64,000 nt of DNA from Lepidostoma basale (lineage: Eukaryota > Arthropoda > Insecta > Trichoptera > Lepidostomatidae). Positions 30,600-40,080 of this stretch are shown here, one piece after another. Made by a program: the position numbers and the translations under genes. The notes beneath the pieces were generated by a model that was not told the DNA's origin, ran no database searches, and saw only the letters and a list, made by a program, of their open reading frames with translations. Positions within the stretch are counted from its first letter, which is position 1; every line of letters starts with the position of its first letter. The stretch lies in NCBI GenBank assembly GCA_022606425.2, contig JAHDVF020001251.1, positions 2,528,501 through 2,592,500 on the forward strand, read 5' to 3'.

Positions 30600-31619
30600 A
30601 ACAAGCGACCCTTCCTTCCCGCCTCTAGGTATAATTCCTAGAAGGCCGCATTCTCTTCGCTTCGGCGAACAAAAAAATTCTCACCCTCGCAATGCAAATT
30701 CATGAACGGAACCGCCACAGAGTACGAAATTGGAAGCTGAACTGTTCAGTTGTTAATTTAAATTTTGTATTAATATATGAACAATGAGGTGGACTGCCTC
30801 CTCGCGATGTGTTTTCCGCGGGGAGGGCTAAAAGGAAACAAATGCGTGAACAATTAAGTGTGTTAAATGGAACAAGAGACTCTTTCGCGCCAAGAGGACG
30901 CGTGCCCCCCGTCAAGGAAATCTGTCCGCGCCACGAGAAGCCAAGAGCCTCGGAGGAGTGAGAGTGAGTCGGGGCCGGTCAACTATATGATGTCGCCGCC
31001 CTCAGCCGCCTTCCATTCCACGGAGAGAGGATAGACCGCCGCCCCCGTCAGAGAACGAGAGAGAGCCGTGGTCTTCCTCCTCGCCATGACCCAGCCGCCG
31101 CCCCGTCAGAGAACGAGAGAGCCGTGGCTGGTTCACCTCCATGTTTCTTCCCGCCCTTCGCGCAGGCTCGCCCTCTTGGCTGGAGCTGCGTCCGGCGGAA
31201 CAGCATTTCTTAGATAAAAGTTAGGTTTAAGCACTTCTTAGGCTAATTAGTTTATAATTAGGTGGCCACCATAATGATTATTATGTCTATGGTAAGTCTT
31301 TATTTTTAATAAATTTCTGTTGTTTTAAAATACACAAACCACGCTTTTATTTACGCATTCCGGCTTGTCTACCTTCCCCGACTGACGGCATCGCTGGACC
31401 TGCCTTCTGGTGAGCTATTCTCACGAGGACCCTGGAGCTTCTGAAGCTAGAGAGGACTCGGCGAGGATCCGGAAGGTAGGTCAGGTACACGGCGATGAAA
31501 GAGGCCGGAGCGTCCACAGGACGCCCTTAGATCGCATTCCCCCGATCTTCGGTGACCGTTGACGCTCTTTTCCCTCGCTTTTTACCCGCCTGTTCTGTTT
31601 GGGAGGAGGGATGACACAC
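30600..31619. other. GC-rich block of unknown nature, possible LTR
   Basis: No gene recognised. 31030-31130 holds a tandem duplication of about 50 bp around CAGAGAACGAGAGAGCCGTG. An AATAAA motif lies near 31308. The block is GC-rich from 30890 to 31220 and again 31360-31560. The composition and the polyadenylation-like signal would suit a solo LTR of another family, but ends and target duplications were not identified. Confidence 0.35.
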
Positions 31620-32429
31620 ATATATCATAATAATATTCTGCAGCTTCATCTCCTGGCTGTATCGTACACTAGTGTGACCAGTCTGAATTATGCAAAAAAA
31701 AAATACACGCAAGGGCACCATGTCGGTTCTATTTAAAAATGTTTCTACGGGTTTGTTTGGATACTTGCTCTTGGTGTTTAGAAACGAATTTAGACTGTTG
31801 TCTGGTCTAAAAATAAGATGTTTTCTTCTGATGAGGTACATTTATGGTTATAATATATAGTAAATGGTACATGTACCACTGATCGTATGTTTTTCTTTTA
31901 CATTCATTATTTAATATTTTTGATCAGCCCACCAATAAAAATTGGCTTTTTACTATCTACCCTCTCACTCAGTCAAATATATAAATAAATGCATGGATCA
32001 AGATATTCCAAATGCTTTGAAAGCTGGAGAAAGAAAGAGAGGGGGGAGGGGAACAATACAGGTGAGTAAATACGTAAACTTTAGAACACGAATGCATGAA
32101 AGGTATTGAAAAATGGATATTAATAAATCGAGTTAAGTGGGTTAATTTAATTTTATTATAAAACAATTCAAAATCTAAATATTCTACCAACACAAATCCA
32201 CGACATTCGGGCACTTAGTTCGGAAAACATTGGCTCAAATCGCAATACATCATTATGTTAAATTAATATTGGAAGACGCCGCCCGAATTACAGCACAACT
32301 AATTAGGATTAGGAGGGAGGCAACTTATTAAGACAATCCTAGAAAGGCGAACTAAATAGAAGAGCAACAATATCCATGAGGGTTTCCTGCCCGACATGAT
32401 AGAGGGGATGGTTAAAAACCTCCGAATGG
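31620..32429. repeat. 3'-flank module of ZNF copy C, duplicated at 39273-40080
   Basis: About 800 bp almost identical to 39273-40080. Includes the palindrome GGTACATGTACC (about 31867) and a segment again present at 43550-43680. The frame ending at 32214 is also duplicated but resembles no known protein. It forms the left part of the C/D segmental duplication. Confidence 0.75.
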
Positions 32430-32683
32430 GTTGACACGTGTAAGGTTAGTTTAACATTCCTCTCTCCCTTGAATGGGTTAAGTTGTGCTTAATTAAACAA
32501 CCTTTCAGTGAGAATTGTTTTTCAATATATATTTTGTTTTTGTAATAATTGTTTTTCATACTGAACAAGAAAACTTACTCTCTAAATGGGTAAACATGTG
32601 TTGAGTTAAGTTATTTTCCCGCGAGAACCGTTTTTCACATACTGAACAAGAAAACTTCTTCTCCTTTGAATGGAATAACATGT
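32430..32683 (-). pseudogene. Former 3' fingers of ZNF copy C beyond the MITE
   Basis: Minus-strand finger codons (CSVCEKRFSRENNLTQH-like, ENKFSC-like) continue left of the MITE but with a duplicated stretch, lost cysteines and frame breaks near 32520-32560. They are separated from the copy C ORF by the MITE and no longer translated with it. Confidence 0.6.
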
Positions 32684-32943
32684 CGCACCGTGAGTGTAAA
32701 ACCGACGTATGTGCAAATATACATTTTGGAGATATGGGAGTTTAAAGATTTCATATTGCTTGGAAAAACCTTTTTTTTTTAAATAAACCAATGATTTTCG
32801 GTTTATGGGTATATTACTATAAACCGAAAATCATTGGTTTATTTAAAAAAATAAACAGTTTTTCCAAGCAATATGAAATCTTTAAACTCCCATTTCCCCA
32901 AACTGTATATTTGCACTTACGTCGGTTTTACACTTACGGTGCG
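32684..32943. mobile_element. Foldback MITE in ZNF copy C
   Basis: A 260-bp near-perfect hairpin: arms about 32684-32808 and 32819-32943, starting CGCACCGT(G/A)AGTGTAAAAC on each strand, with a short AT-rich loop around 32809-32818. ATGT is duplicated at 32680-32683 and 32944-32947. It has no coding capacity. It supplies the last codons and stop of the ZNF C ORF. Confidence 0.8.
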
Positions 32944-34799
32944 ATGTTATCATTTAAGGAATTTTTCCGTAAGAAACGTTCTTCACATACTGAACAAGAA
33001 AACTTCTTATCCGCTGCATGGTGTTGAGTTAAGTAATTTTTCTGTTTGAACCATTTTTCACATACAGAACAAGACAATTCCCTTTCCCCTGTATGGGTTA
33101 ACATGTGTTTAGTTAAGTATCCTTTCTGTGAGAACCTTTTTTTACACACTGAACAAGAAAACTTCTTATCCTCTGAATGGGTAAACATGTGTTGAGTTAA
33201 GTGACTTTTCTTAGAGAAACATTTTTCACATACAGAACAAGAAAACTTCTTATCCGCTGTATGGGTTATCATGTGTTGAGTTAAGTAATTTTTCTGTTTG
33301 AACCATTTTTCACACACAGAACAAGACAATTTCCTTTCCCCTGTATGGGTTAACATGTGTTTAGTTAAGTATCCTTTCTGTGAGAACCTTTTTTTACACA
33401 CTGAACAAGAAAACTTCTTATCCTCTGAATGGGTAAACATGTGTTGAGTTAAGTGACTTTTCTTAGAGAAACATTTTTCACATACAGAACAAGACAATTT
33501 CCCCTCCGATGTATGGGTTAACATGTGTTGAGTTAACTCCCATTTCAGTGAGAACCGTTTTTCACATACAAAACAAGAAAACTTCCGCTCCCTTGTATGA
33601 GTTAACATATGTCTCGTTAAAATAATTTTCCCTGGGAACCGTTTTTCACATACAGAACAAGAAAATGGTCTCTCCTCGGAATGGGTTAACATGTGTCGAG
33701 TTAATTGACTTTCCTGTGAGAACCGTTTTTCACATACAGAACAAGACAATTTCCTTTCCCCTGTATGGGTCAACATGTGTGCAGTTAAGGAACTTTTCTG
33801 TGAGAATCTTTTTTCACACACTGAACAAGAAAAATTCTTATCCACTGAATGGGTTAACATGTGTTGAGACAAGTTATATTTCATCGGGAAACGTTTTTCA
33901 CATACTGAACAAGAAAACTTCTTCTCAGAATGGGTTATCTTGTGTTTATTTAAGATAGTTTTCCGCGAGAACCGTTTTCCACATATAGAACAAGAAAATG
34001 GTCTCTCCGCTGAATGGGTTGACATGTGAAGAGTTAAGGAACTTTTCCGTAAGAACCGTTTTTCACATACCAAACAAGAAAACTTCTTATCCCCTGTATG
34101 GGTTAACATGTGTTGAGACAAGTTACTTTTCATTAAAAAACGTTTTCCACATACTGAACAAGAAAACTTCTTCTCAGAATGGGTTATCGTGGGTTTAGTT
34201 ATTTGTTTTTCTGAATGAATTTTAGCATGCGTTTTTAATTCTCCCATTGAATGACATGTAATGCTGCATAAAGTACAAGCATAGTTATGTTTAGGTGTTT
34301 GAAGTATATTAGTAGCTTCTACTTTGATGTCGCAATCGGAAATGTCAATATCCGTATAATACAATGGAGCATTTCCTTCACCATTGTTACTGGACATTAA
34401 TTGATTACAATCGGTATCTGGTTTTTGTCTTACAGGTTCCGACAGGAACATGCAGGATAGAGGAAATTTCTTGTTGGTCTCCAGAGCATTGATACGATCG
34501 CTCTTTATAGGTATTTCTAATTCTTGCTTTACAGAAAATGCTAAAGCGACACCCTGATCTAGCATGTGACTAATTCCTGAAGGTTTTATCTCCACCTCGC
34601 GATCCTCAGATAAATTAAATTGTACGCGATTTGATGAAGGGTTTGGGTCTATTTCGGCTTCACGCTTGACAGAGAATTCCAATTTAATCTTTCGATCCTC
34701 AGAATAGTCCAACGTCAAAGGTTCCACCTCGGTCTTGATAGATGACTGCATTATATATTTCGATTCTTGGTCCAATGCCATAGTTGGGCTCTGTGACAT
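32934..34799 (-). CDS. C2H2 zinc-finger protein, copy C
   Basis: Intact 621-codon ORF from ATG 34799. The N-terminal acidic region has IKTE, VKRE, VKQE and DIKVE. A first CTLC finger lacks its Phe (SITCHSM). Then 13 regular CSVC(E/G)KRF fingers follow, a 14th that has lost its second His segment through a 9-bp in-frame deletion near 33020, and a 15th cut after LRKNSLND, followed by NIAP and a stop donated by the MITE. Fingers 9-11 and 12-14 are a three-finger duplication (about 250 bp). Helices are varied (SNLSQ, SSLTL, TILNK, SQLTR, WELTQ), so the protein probably recognises a long non-repetitive site. Likely a nuclear DNA-binding protein and probably the best candidate, with F, for a functional member. 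Confidence 0.85.
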   Translation of the reverse strand: MSQSPTMALDQESKYIMQSSIKTEVEPLTLDYSEDRKIKLEFSVKREAEIDPNPSSNRVQFNLSEDREVEIKPSGISHMLDQGVALAFSVKQELEIPIKSDRINALETNKKFPLSCMFLSEPVRQKPDTDCNQLMSSNNGEGNAPLYYTDIDISDCDIKVEATNILQTPKHNYACTLCSITCHSMGELKTHAKIHSEKQITKPTITHSEKKFSCSVCGKRFLMKSNLSQHMLTHTGDKKFSCLVCEKRFLRKSSLTLHMSTHSAERPFSCSICGKRFSRKTILNKHKITHSEKKFSCSVCEKRFPMKYNLSQHMLTHSVDKNFSCSVCEKRFSQKSSLTAHMLTHTGERKLSCSVCEKRFSQESQLTRHMLTHSEERPFSCSVCEKRFPGKIILTRHMLTHTRERKFSCFVCEKRFSLKWELTQHMLTHTSEGKLSCSVCEKCFSKKSHLTQHMFTHSEDKKFSCSVCKKRFSQKGYLTKHMLTHTGERKLSCSVCEKWFKQKNYLTQHMITHTADKKFSCSVCEKCFSKKSHLTQHMFTHSEDKKFSCSVCKKRFSQKGYLTKHMLTHTGERELSCSVCEKWFKQKNYLTQHHAADKKFSCSVCEERFLRKNSLNDNIAP

Positions 34800-34808
34800 T
34801 CTAGACAC

Positions 34809-35147
34809 CTGTGGAGTCGTAATTTAATTTCTTACAATCAGTGTAAAATGCATACGTATAATACTTGCTTTGCCTCTTTCCAAACATAACTTACGTTAAT
34901 CGTATTTGTAAAAAAAATCACTACGTTCTCGGATTAAATTGAGCAGGAAATAACTCATAACTCATCACAAAGTAACTAATTCACGATAACATGATGACGT
35001 CAGTGCTCTCTATTCTTCTTCTTCTTCTTTTAATGGCTTTTCACCTCTTGTGGGTGTTTTTGCCAGTATCAAGTACGGGTAGTAGTAGTAATAGTAGCAT
35101 TGCGGTCTCGATTCTATATTTAAATAAATTTAATTTGTAAATAGTAA
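34809..35147 (-). promoter_or_regulatory. Leader intron and promoter block of ZNF copy C
   Basis: Intron 34809-34894 (86 bp), GTAAGT donor, CCACAG acceptor. CRE-type TGACGTCA at 34995-35002, TTC run about 35008-35030, AGT tract about 35078-35098. It then passes into a piece of the LTR family (TTTAATTTGTAAATAGTAA) that holds a PIF-type MITE. Nearly identical to 42299-42637. Confidence 0.6.
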
Positions 35148-35336
35148 AGGCAGAAACATACTATTAACACGCGACGCCACCCGATGAAACGTGATGCGTG
35201 TTAAGTCGAATCAAATTGTATTGTTTTTTTATGAATAGAATCACACTACGAACACCCGACGCGACGCCATGCGCGCCCACGCCACCCGATCCAGACGAGC
35301 TAGATCGACGTGTTGCCGATGGTGGAGTAAACACGT
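35148..35336. mobile_element. Left half of PIF/Harbinger-like MITE
   Basis: Begins AGGCAGAAACATACTATTAA and matches 42638-42835. It stops at TAAACACG, where promoter block C' begins. The right terminal repeat is missing, so the C/D duplication breakpoint lies inside this MITE. Confidence 0.65.
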
Positions 35337-35628
35337 CGTAATTTAATTTCTTACAATCAGTGTAAAATTCATACATATAATACTCTGCTTTGCCTCTTTC
35401 TGAGCATAACTTACATAAATCGTATTTGTAATAAAAATCACTACGTTCTCGTATTAAATTGCGCAGGAAATAACTTATCACAAACTAACGAATTCATTAC
35501 AACATGATGACGTCGGTGCTGTCTCTTCTTCTTCTTTTTTATGGCTTGTGGGTGTTTTGGCCAGTATCAAGTGCGAGTAGTAGTAGTAATTGTAGAAATG
35601 CGATCCATATATACAAACAATCTTAGTG
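35337..35628 (-). promoter_or_regulatory. Orphan ZNF promoter/leader block C'
   Basis: Carries the leader-intron donor (GTAAGT, 35409-35414), CRE-variant TGACGTCG (35508-35515), TTC run, AGT tract and the RTE-like edge, but no ZNF coding exon; the acceptor side is cut by the MITE junction. A frame across the leader (ISYFLRNLIRERSDFYYKYD) is open here because the usual stop before the donor is changed; I do not take it as a gene. Confidence 0.5.
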
Positions 35629-35632
35629 ACCC

Positions 35633-36610
35633 TGATATAGCCATGTTTCATGGCATAATAGGTGAGGTTGCACTAGACAAGTTTTACACGACCGAAAAGG
35701 CGTTTTCTCTCTGGAGGCTTGTTTGATCTTAGTTAAGTTTAATTTTAATTAGTGATAAGATTATGAAAGACATTTTAAAACACTAATCGTGATAATAAAC
35801 AATAAGTGAGTGAAAAATAATAGCGTTCTGCCCGGTACCGCAAAGCAGTTAAGTACTGCCGGGCCCAATTTTCGAGAGTGGCCACACTTGAGAGGGGATG
35901 GTCTAACCCTCCGCCCTGCAGAGTTCCGGGCAGCTCTCGGCCCCCCAGTCCGCCTCCGCCCTCGGTAGGAGAAGTGTCTCTGCCCCGGCCACGCGCCGGG
36001 GACAATAGTCCCAAAAGATCGCGAAGTGTTATACCGAACGCCGGGAAGTGATTCTGAAAAAGATCGCGATATCGCCGCATGGCATCAGCAACCATGGCGT
36101 CAGCTCATCATCATTGGGACCTGATGCTGGCCACGGCTGTCTCAGCGAATGAGACCAGACCGCTCCTCGCCCGTCCTCGCGCCCGCCTCGCACATCCCTC
36201 GTGATGTGGACGCCACGTGCCGGCTGGATCGACGACTTCGCAGATCAGATCAAGTAGTGTTAATTCAGTGACGGAGTAGCTTTAAGTCGTTGGCCAACGA
36301 ATAGAAGTAAGTCATCTTTAGTTTATAAGTGATCTTGTTTATTTGTTTTTGTATGTTTGTGTTTAAATATAAGTGTAAATAGCAAATATTGGTTTCAATC
36401 TCATATCACTATACATCCCGGAGCATCTTAGAGATCGAATAATAATCACATTAGCGAGTAAACACCGGGCAATACGTTGTGAGGAAGTGCTTCGAGATAT
36501 GGAGTGAGATACGACTAATCGTCATGCTTCACCCTGTGTCGGAGAGCGACTTACTGACAAATGACGCCCAACGTCGTGGGGCAAAGTAACACGATGTAAA
36601 GTTACTTACA
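35633..36610 (+). mobile_element. LTR-family insertion with PBS and duplicated LTR tip
   Basis: LTR 35633-36559 (927 bp, TGATATAG...GACA), then TGACGCCCAACGTCGTGGGG (primer-site derivative, 36562-36581), then 29 bp ending in CTTACA. ACCC is duplicated at 35629-35632 and 36611-36614. The empty site is readable at 38888-38895 (GACCCTTTCG). The interior and nearly all of the second LTR are missing. Confidence 0.75.
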
Positions 36611-36614
36611 ACCC

Positions 36615-36700
36615 TATCGAAATTTTATTATGGATGCATTCATTCGCCTTACATTCCTTTCCTACCAGAAGATATTTTTTCGGGAATGCGCAATTCACAT
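36615..36700 (-). pseudogene. RTE-like fragment, continuation after the LTR insertion
   Basis: Minus strand CKANECIHNKI-like codons rejoin with 35600-35632 across the LTR insertion to give the same fragment found at 30401-30500 and 38851-38965. Confidence 0.55.
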
Positions 36701-36733
36701 ATAAAATGTTTATGAATGTTTATGAATATTATT

Positions 36734-37499
36734 TGATATAGCCATACTTCATGGCATACTAGGTGAGATTGCACCGAATAAATTTTACATGGCCGAAAAT
36801 ACGTTTTCTCTCTGGAGGCTTGTTTGATCTTGGTTAAGTTTAATTTTAATTAGTGATAAGACTATGAAAAACAATAATAGTGGATAGGAAAAACAATAAT
36901 AGTTAAGTGACAATTTTCGTGAGTGGCAACACTTTGGTGGGCGTGATCTCAACCCCCCACCGTGCAATTTTTGAACTCCGGAGAGCTCTCGAGCAACCAG
37001 TCAGTCACCGGCCTTCGGTGGAAGGAACATCTCTCTCCCGGCCGAACGCGCGCCGGGGAGATACTCTGAAAAGATCAAGAAAGTGAGATACCGGACTTCG
37101 GTGGAGATAATTCGAAGAAAAATATCGCGATAGACGTGCCGCATGGTGCCGGCTGCGTCAGCTTATAATCATTGGGGCCTGATGCTGGCCACGGCTGTCT
37201 CAGCGAAGGAGACCAGACCGCCTCGCTTCCTCGCTCTTCCTCGAACGTCCCTCGTAAGTCCTCTTTAGTTTAAAAGGAATTTTGTTTCTTTCTTTTGTGT
37301 TATATGTTTGTGTCATTAAATGTAATTGTAAATAGTAAATATTGGTTTCAATCTCATATCACTATACATCCCGGAGCATTTCAGAGATCACATAATGAGG
37401 TTACATTAGCGAAGCACATGGGCAACAGGTTGGGAGGAGTTGTTTCAAGATCGGGAATGAGATACGAGTATCTTCGTGTTTCACCCCGTGGCGCCAACA
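36734..37499 (+). mobile_element. Truncated LTR copy, plus strand
   Basis: Starts TGATATAGCCATACTTCATG, shares the family core, and ends GTGGCGCCAACA near 37499. Internal losses shorten it to about 766 bp. It faces the minus-strand copy at 37557 across a 57-bp spacer. Confidence 0.7.
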
Positions 37500-37556
37500 G
37501 ACACCTAACAATTATATATCATAATACTATTCTACAGCTTCATCTATTGGCTGTAT

Positions 37557-38479
37557 TGTTAGGAGAAAGGTTGCTGTCAAGAGGTGAAAAAGATTAATTA
37601 AATCGTATCTCATTCCCGATCTCGAAACAACTCCTCCCAACGTTGCCCATGTGCTCACCAATATAAAATTATGTTAATTGAGATATGCTCCGGAATGCAA
37701 ATTTTGAAACCAATATTTACTATTTAAAATTACCTTTAATTAAACCAACATACAATGTATACAAGAAAGATTAATCAAGATTACTTTAGAGAAGACTTAC
37801 ATGCTATCCGTTGGCCAACAACTTAAAACTAACGAGTCACTGAATTGCGGCGAGGACGGCGCTGACGCTGTCGTGGTCAGCACGGGGACGGTGATCTGCG
37901 AAGCCGTCGTGGCGGCGAGTTGGCTGCTAGTGGCGTCCGCATCACGAGGGACGTGCGAGGCGGACGATGGGGAAGAGCGTGGAAGCGAAGGGCGGATTGG
38001 TCTCCTTCGCTGAAACAGCAGCGGCCAGCAACAGGCCCCAATGGTGATAACCTGACGCAGCCGGCACCATGCGGCGCGTACATCGCGAACTTTTCCTTCA
38101 GATTATCTCCCCGGCATTCGGCCGGGGAGAGATGTCGCCTCACCGGAGTCCGGTCTGTAACTCTCGCGATCTTTTTCAGATTATCTTCCCAGCGTCTTCC
38201 CAGCGCCGGTAAGATGTTCCTTCCACCGAAAGCCGGTGTCTGACTAACGCGTCGCTGTTCAGGAGCTCTCCGAGTTCAAAAAAATTGCACGGTGGGGGTT
38301 AGGTCACGCCCCCCAAAGTGTTGCCACTTAACAGAATTGTCACTTACACTATTATTTTTAAAATTAAAATTAAACTTAACTAAGATCAAACAAGCCTCCA
38401 GAGAGAAAATGTATTTCCTGCCATGTAAAATTTGTTCAGGGCAATCTCACCTAGTATGCCATGAAACATGGCTATATCA
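37557..38479 (-). mobile_element. LTR copy, minus strand
   Basis: 923 bp. The left end TGTTAGGAGAAAGGTTGCTG corresponds to the 3' end of the family, the right end GGCTATATCA to the 5' end. It is inserted in, or recombined with, ZNF copy D' directly after codon ~30 of the coding region. No matching target duplication. Confidence 0.75.
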
Positions 38480-38481
38480 AG

Positions 38482-38850
38482 TCCAACGTCGAAGGTTCCA
38501 CCTCGGTCTTGATAAATGACTGCATTATATGTTTCGATTCTTGGTCCAATACCATAGTTGGGCTCTGTGGCACTCTAGACACCTGTGGAGTCGTAATTTA
38601 ATTTCTTACAATCAGTGTAAAATGCATACATATAATACTTGCTTTGCCTCTTTCTGAACATAACTTACGTAAATCGTATTTGTAATTAAAATCACTGCGT
38701 CCTCGTATTAAATTGAGCAGGAAATAACTTATCACAAAATAACGAATTCATGTCTTCTCCTTCTTCTTTTTATGGCTTTTCATTACTTGTGGGTGTTTTG
38801 GCCAGTATCAAGTACGGGTACTACTACCCTACTACTACTAGTTATAGTAG
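38482..38850 (-). pseudogene. ZNF copy D' stub with promoter block
   Basis: 38482-38573 corresponds to the first ~30 codons of the ZNF coding exon with the start changed ATG to GTG. Intron 38583-38668 keeps the GTAAGT donor and acceptor. The CRE segment is deleted (sequence jumps from GAATTCATG to TCTTCTCC). TTC and AGT tracts remain. The rest of the gene was lost at the LTR junction. Confidence 0.6.
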
Positions 38851-38965
38851 AAATGCGATCCATATATACAAATAATCTTACTGACCCTTTCGTAATTTTA
38901 TTTAGGATTCATTCATTCGCCTTACATTCCTTTCCTACCAGAAGATCTGTTTTCGGGAATGCGCA
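38851..38965 (-). pseudogene. RTE-like fragment at edge of block D'
   Basis: CKANE(C/S)ILNKI-type codons on the minus strand. It gives the uninterrupted version of the site occupied by the LTR at 35633. Confidence 0.6.
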
Positions 38966-38984
38966 ATCCACATATCGCACGCTT

Positions 38985-39055
38985 AATAGTAAACTGACCG
39001 ATTATGGTTAAGGTTAATAGTAAACTGACCGATTATGGTTAAGGTTAAGTTAAGG
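38985..39055. repeat. Two-copy 31-bp tandem repeat
   Basis: TTAATAGTAAACTGACCGAT and the next ~11 bases occur twice in direct succession. No function inferred. Confidence 0.75.
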
Positions 39056-39272
39056 ACCGATTGAGTTAACATGAGACAGAGGCTTGTATTAACGCTATCC
39101 ATCGTTTCGCGTTAAAATTAAGTCAAAATTCCGCCAATTGACCTCCATTACACTATATCGGTATTTTTCATTCGTACGTTTTTTTCGACTGTTTTTGTTA
39201 AAACACCGACTCATGTCAGATTGAGCAAAACTTGCTTTTTTTTTTAGTTAAGCCAGTGTTCTATTAAGTGTG

Positions 39273-40080
39273 CAATATATCATAATAATATTCTACAGCT
39301 TCATCTCCTGGCTATTTCGTACACTAATGAGACCAGTCTGAATTATGCAAAAAAAAATTACACGCAAGGGCACCAAGTCGGTTCTATTTAAAAATGTTTC
39401 TACGGGTTTGTTTGGATACTTGTTCTTGGTGTTTAGAAACGAATTTAGACTGTTGTCATGGTCTAAAAAATATGATGTTTTCTTCTGATGAGGTACATTT
39501 GTGGTTATAATGTATAAAGTAGATGGTACATGTACCACTGATCGTATGTTTTTCTTTTATATTCATTATTTAATATTTTTGATCAGTCCACCAATAAAAA
39601 TTGGCTTTTTACTATCTACCCTCTCGCTCAGTCAAATATATAAATAAATGCACAGATCAAGATATTCCAAATGCTTTGAAAGCTGGAGAAAGAAAGAGAG
39701 GGGGGAGGGGAACAATACAGGTGAGTAAATACGTAAACTTTAGAACACGAATGCATGAAAGGTATTGAAAAATGGATTTTAATAAATCGAGTTAAGTGGG
39801 TTAATTTAATTTTATTATAAAACAATTTAAAATCTAAATATTCTACCAACACAAATCCACGACATTCGGGCACTTAGTTCGGAAAACATTGGCTCAAATC
39901 GCAATACATCATTATGTTAAATTAATATTGGAAGACGCCGCCCGAATTACAGCACAACTAATTAGGATTAGGAGGGAGGCAACTTATTAAGACAATCCTA
40001 GAGAGGCGAACTAAATAGAAGAGCAACAATATCCATGAGGGTTTCCTGCCCGACATGATAGAGGGGATGGTTAAAAACCT
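39273..40080. repeat. 3'-flank module of ZNF copy D (duplicate of 31620-32429)
   Basis: Same order and near identity with 31620-32429, including the GGTACATGTACC palindrome near 39527. The high identity indicates a recent duplication. Confidence 0.75.

Noticed and set aside
31527..32214. Duplicated ORFs in the ZNF 3'-flank module (about 104 and 81 codons, also at 39293-39873)
   Set aside because: Their conservation is explained by recent duplication of the whole module. The frames differ in length between copies and show no domain.
32606..33027. Two small ORFs with the shared phrase KQYEIFKLP
   Set aside because: They are the two arms of the foldback MITE read on opposite strands, not genes.
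35164..35481. 105-codon minus-strand ORF across promoter block C' (ISYFLRNLIRERSDFYYKYD...)
   Set aside because: It reads through the leader exon, intron donor and intron of the ZNF promoter block and ends in MITE sequence. The other copies have a stop before the donor.
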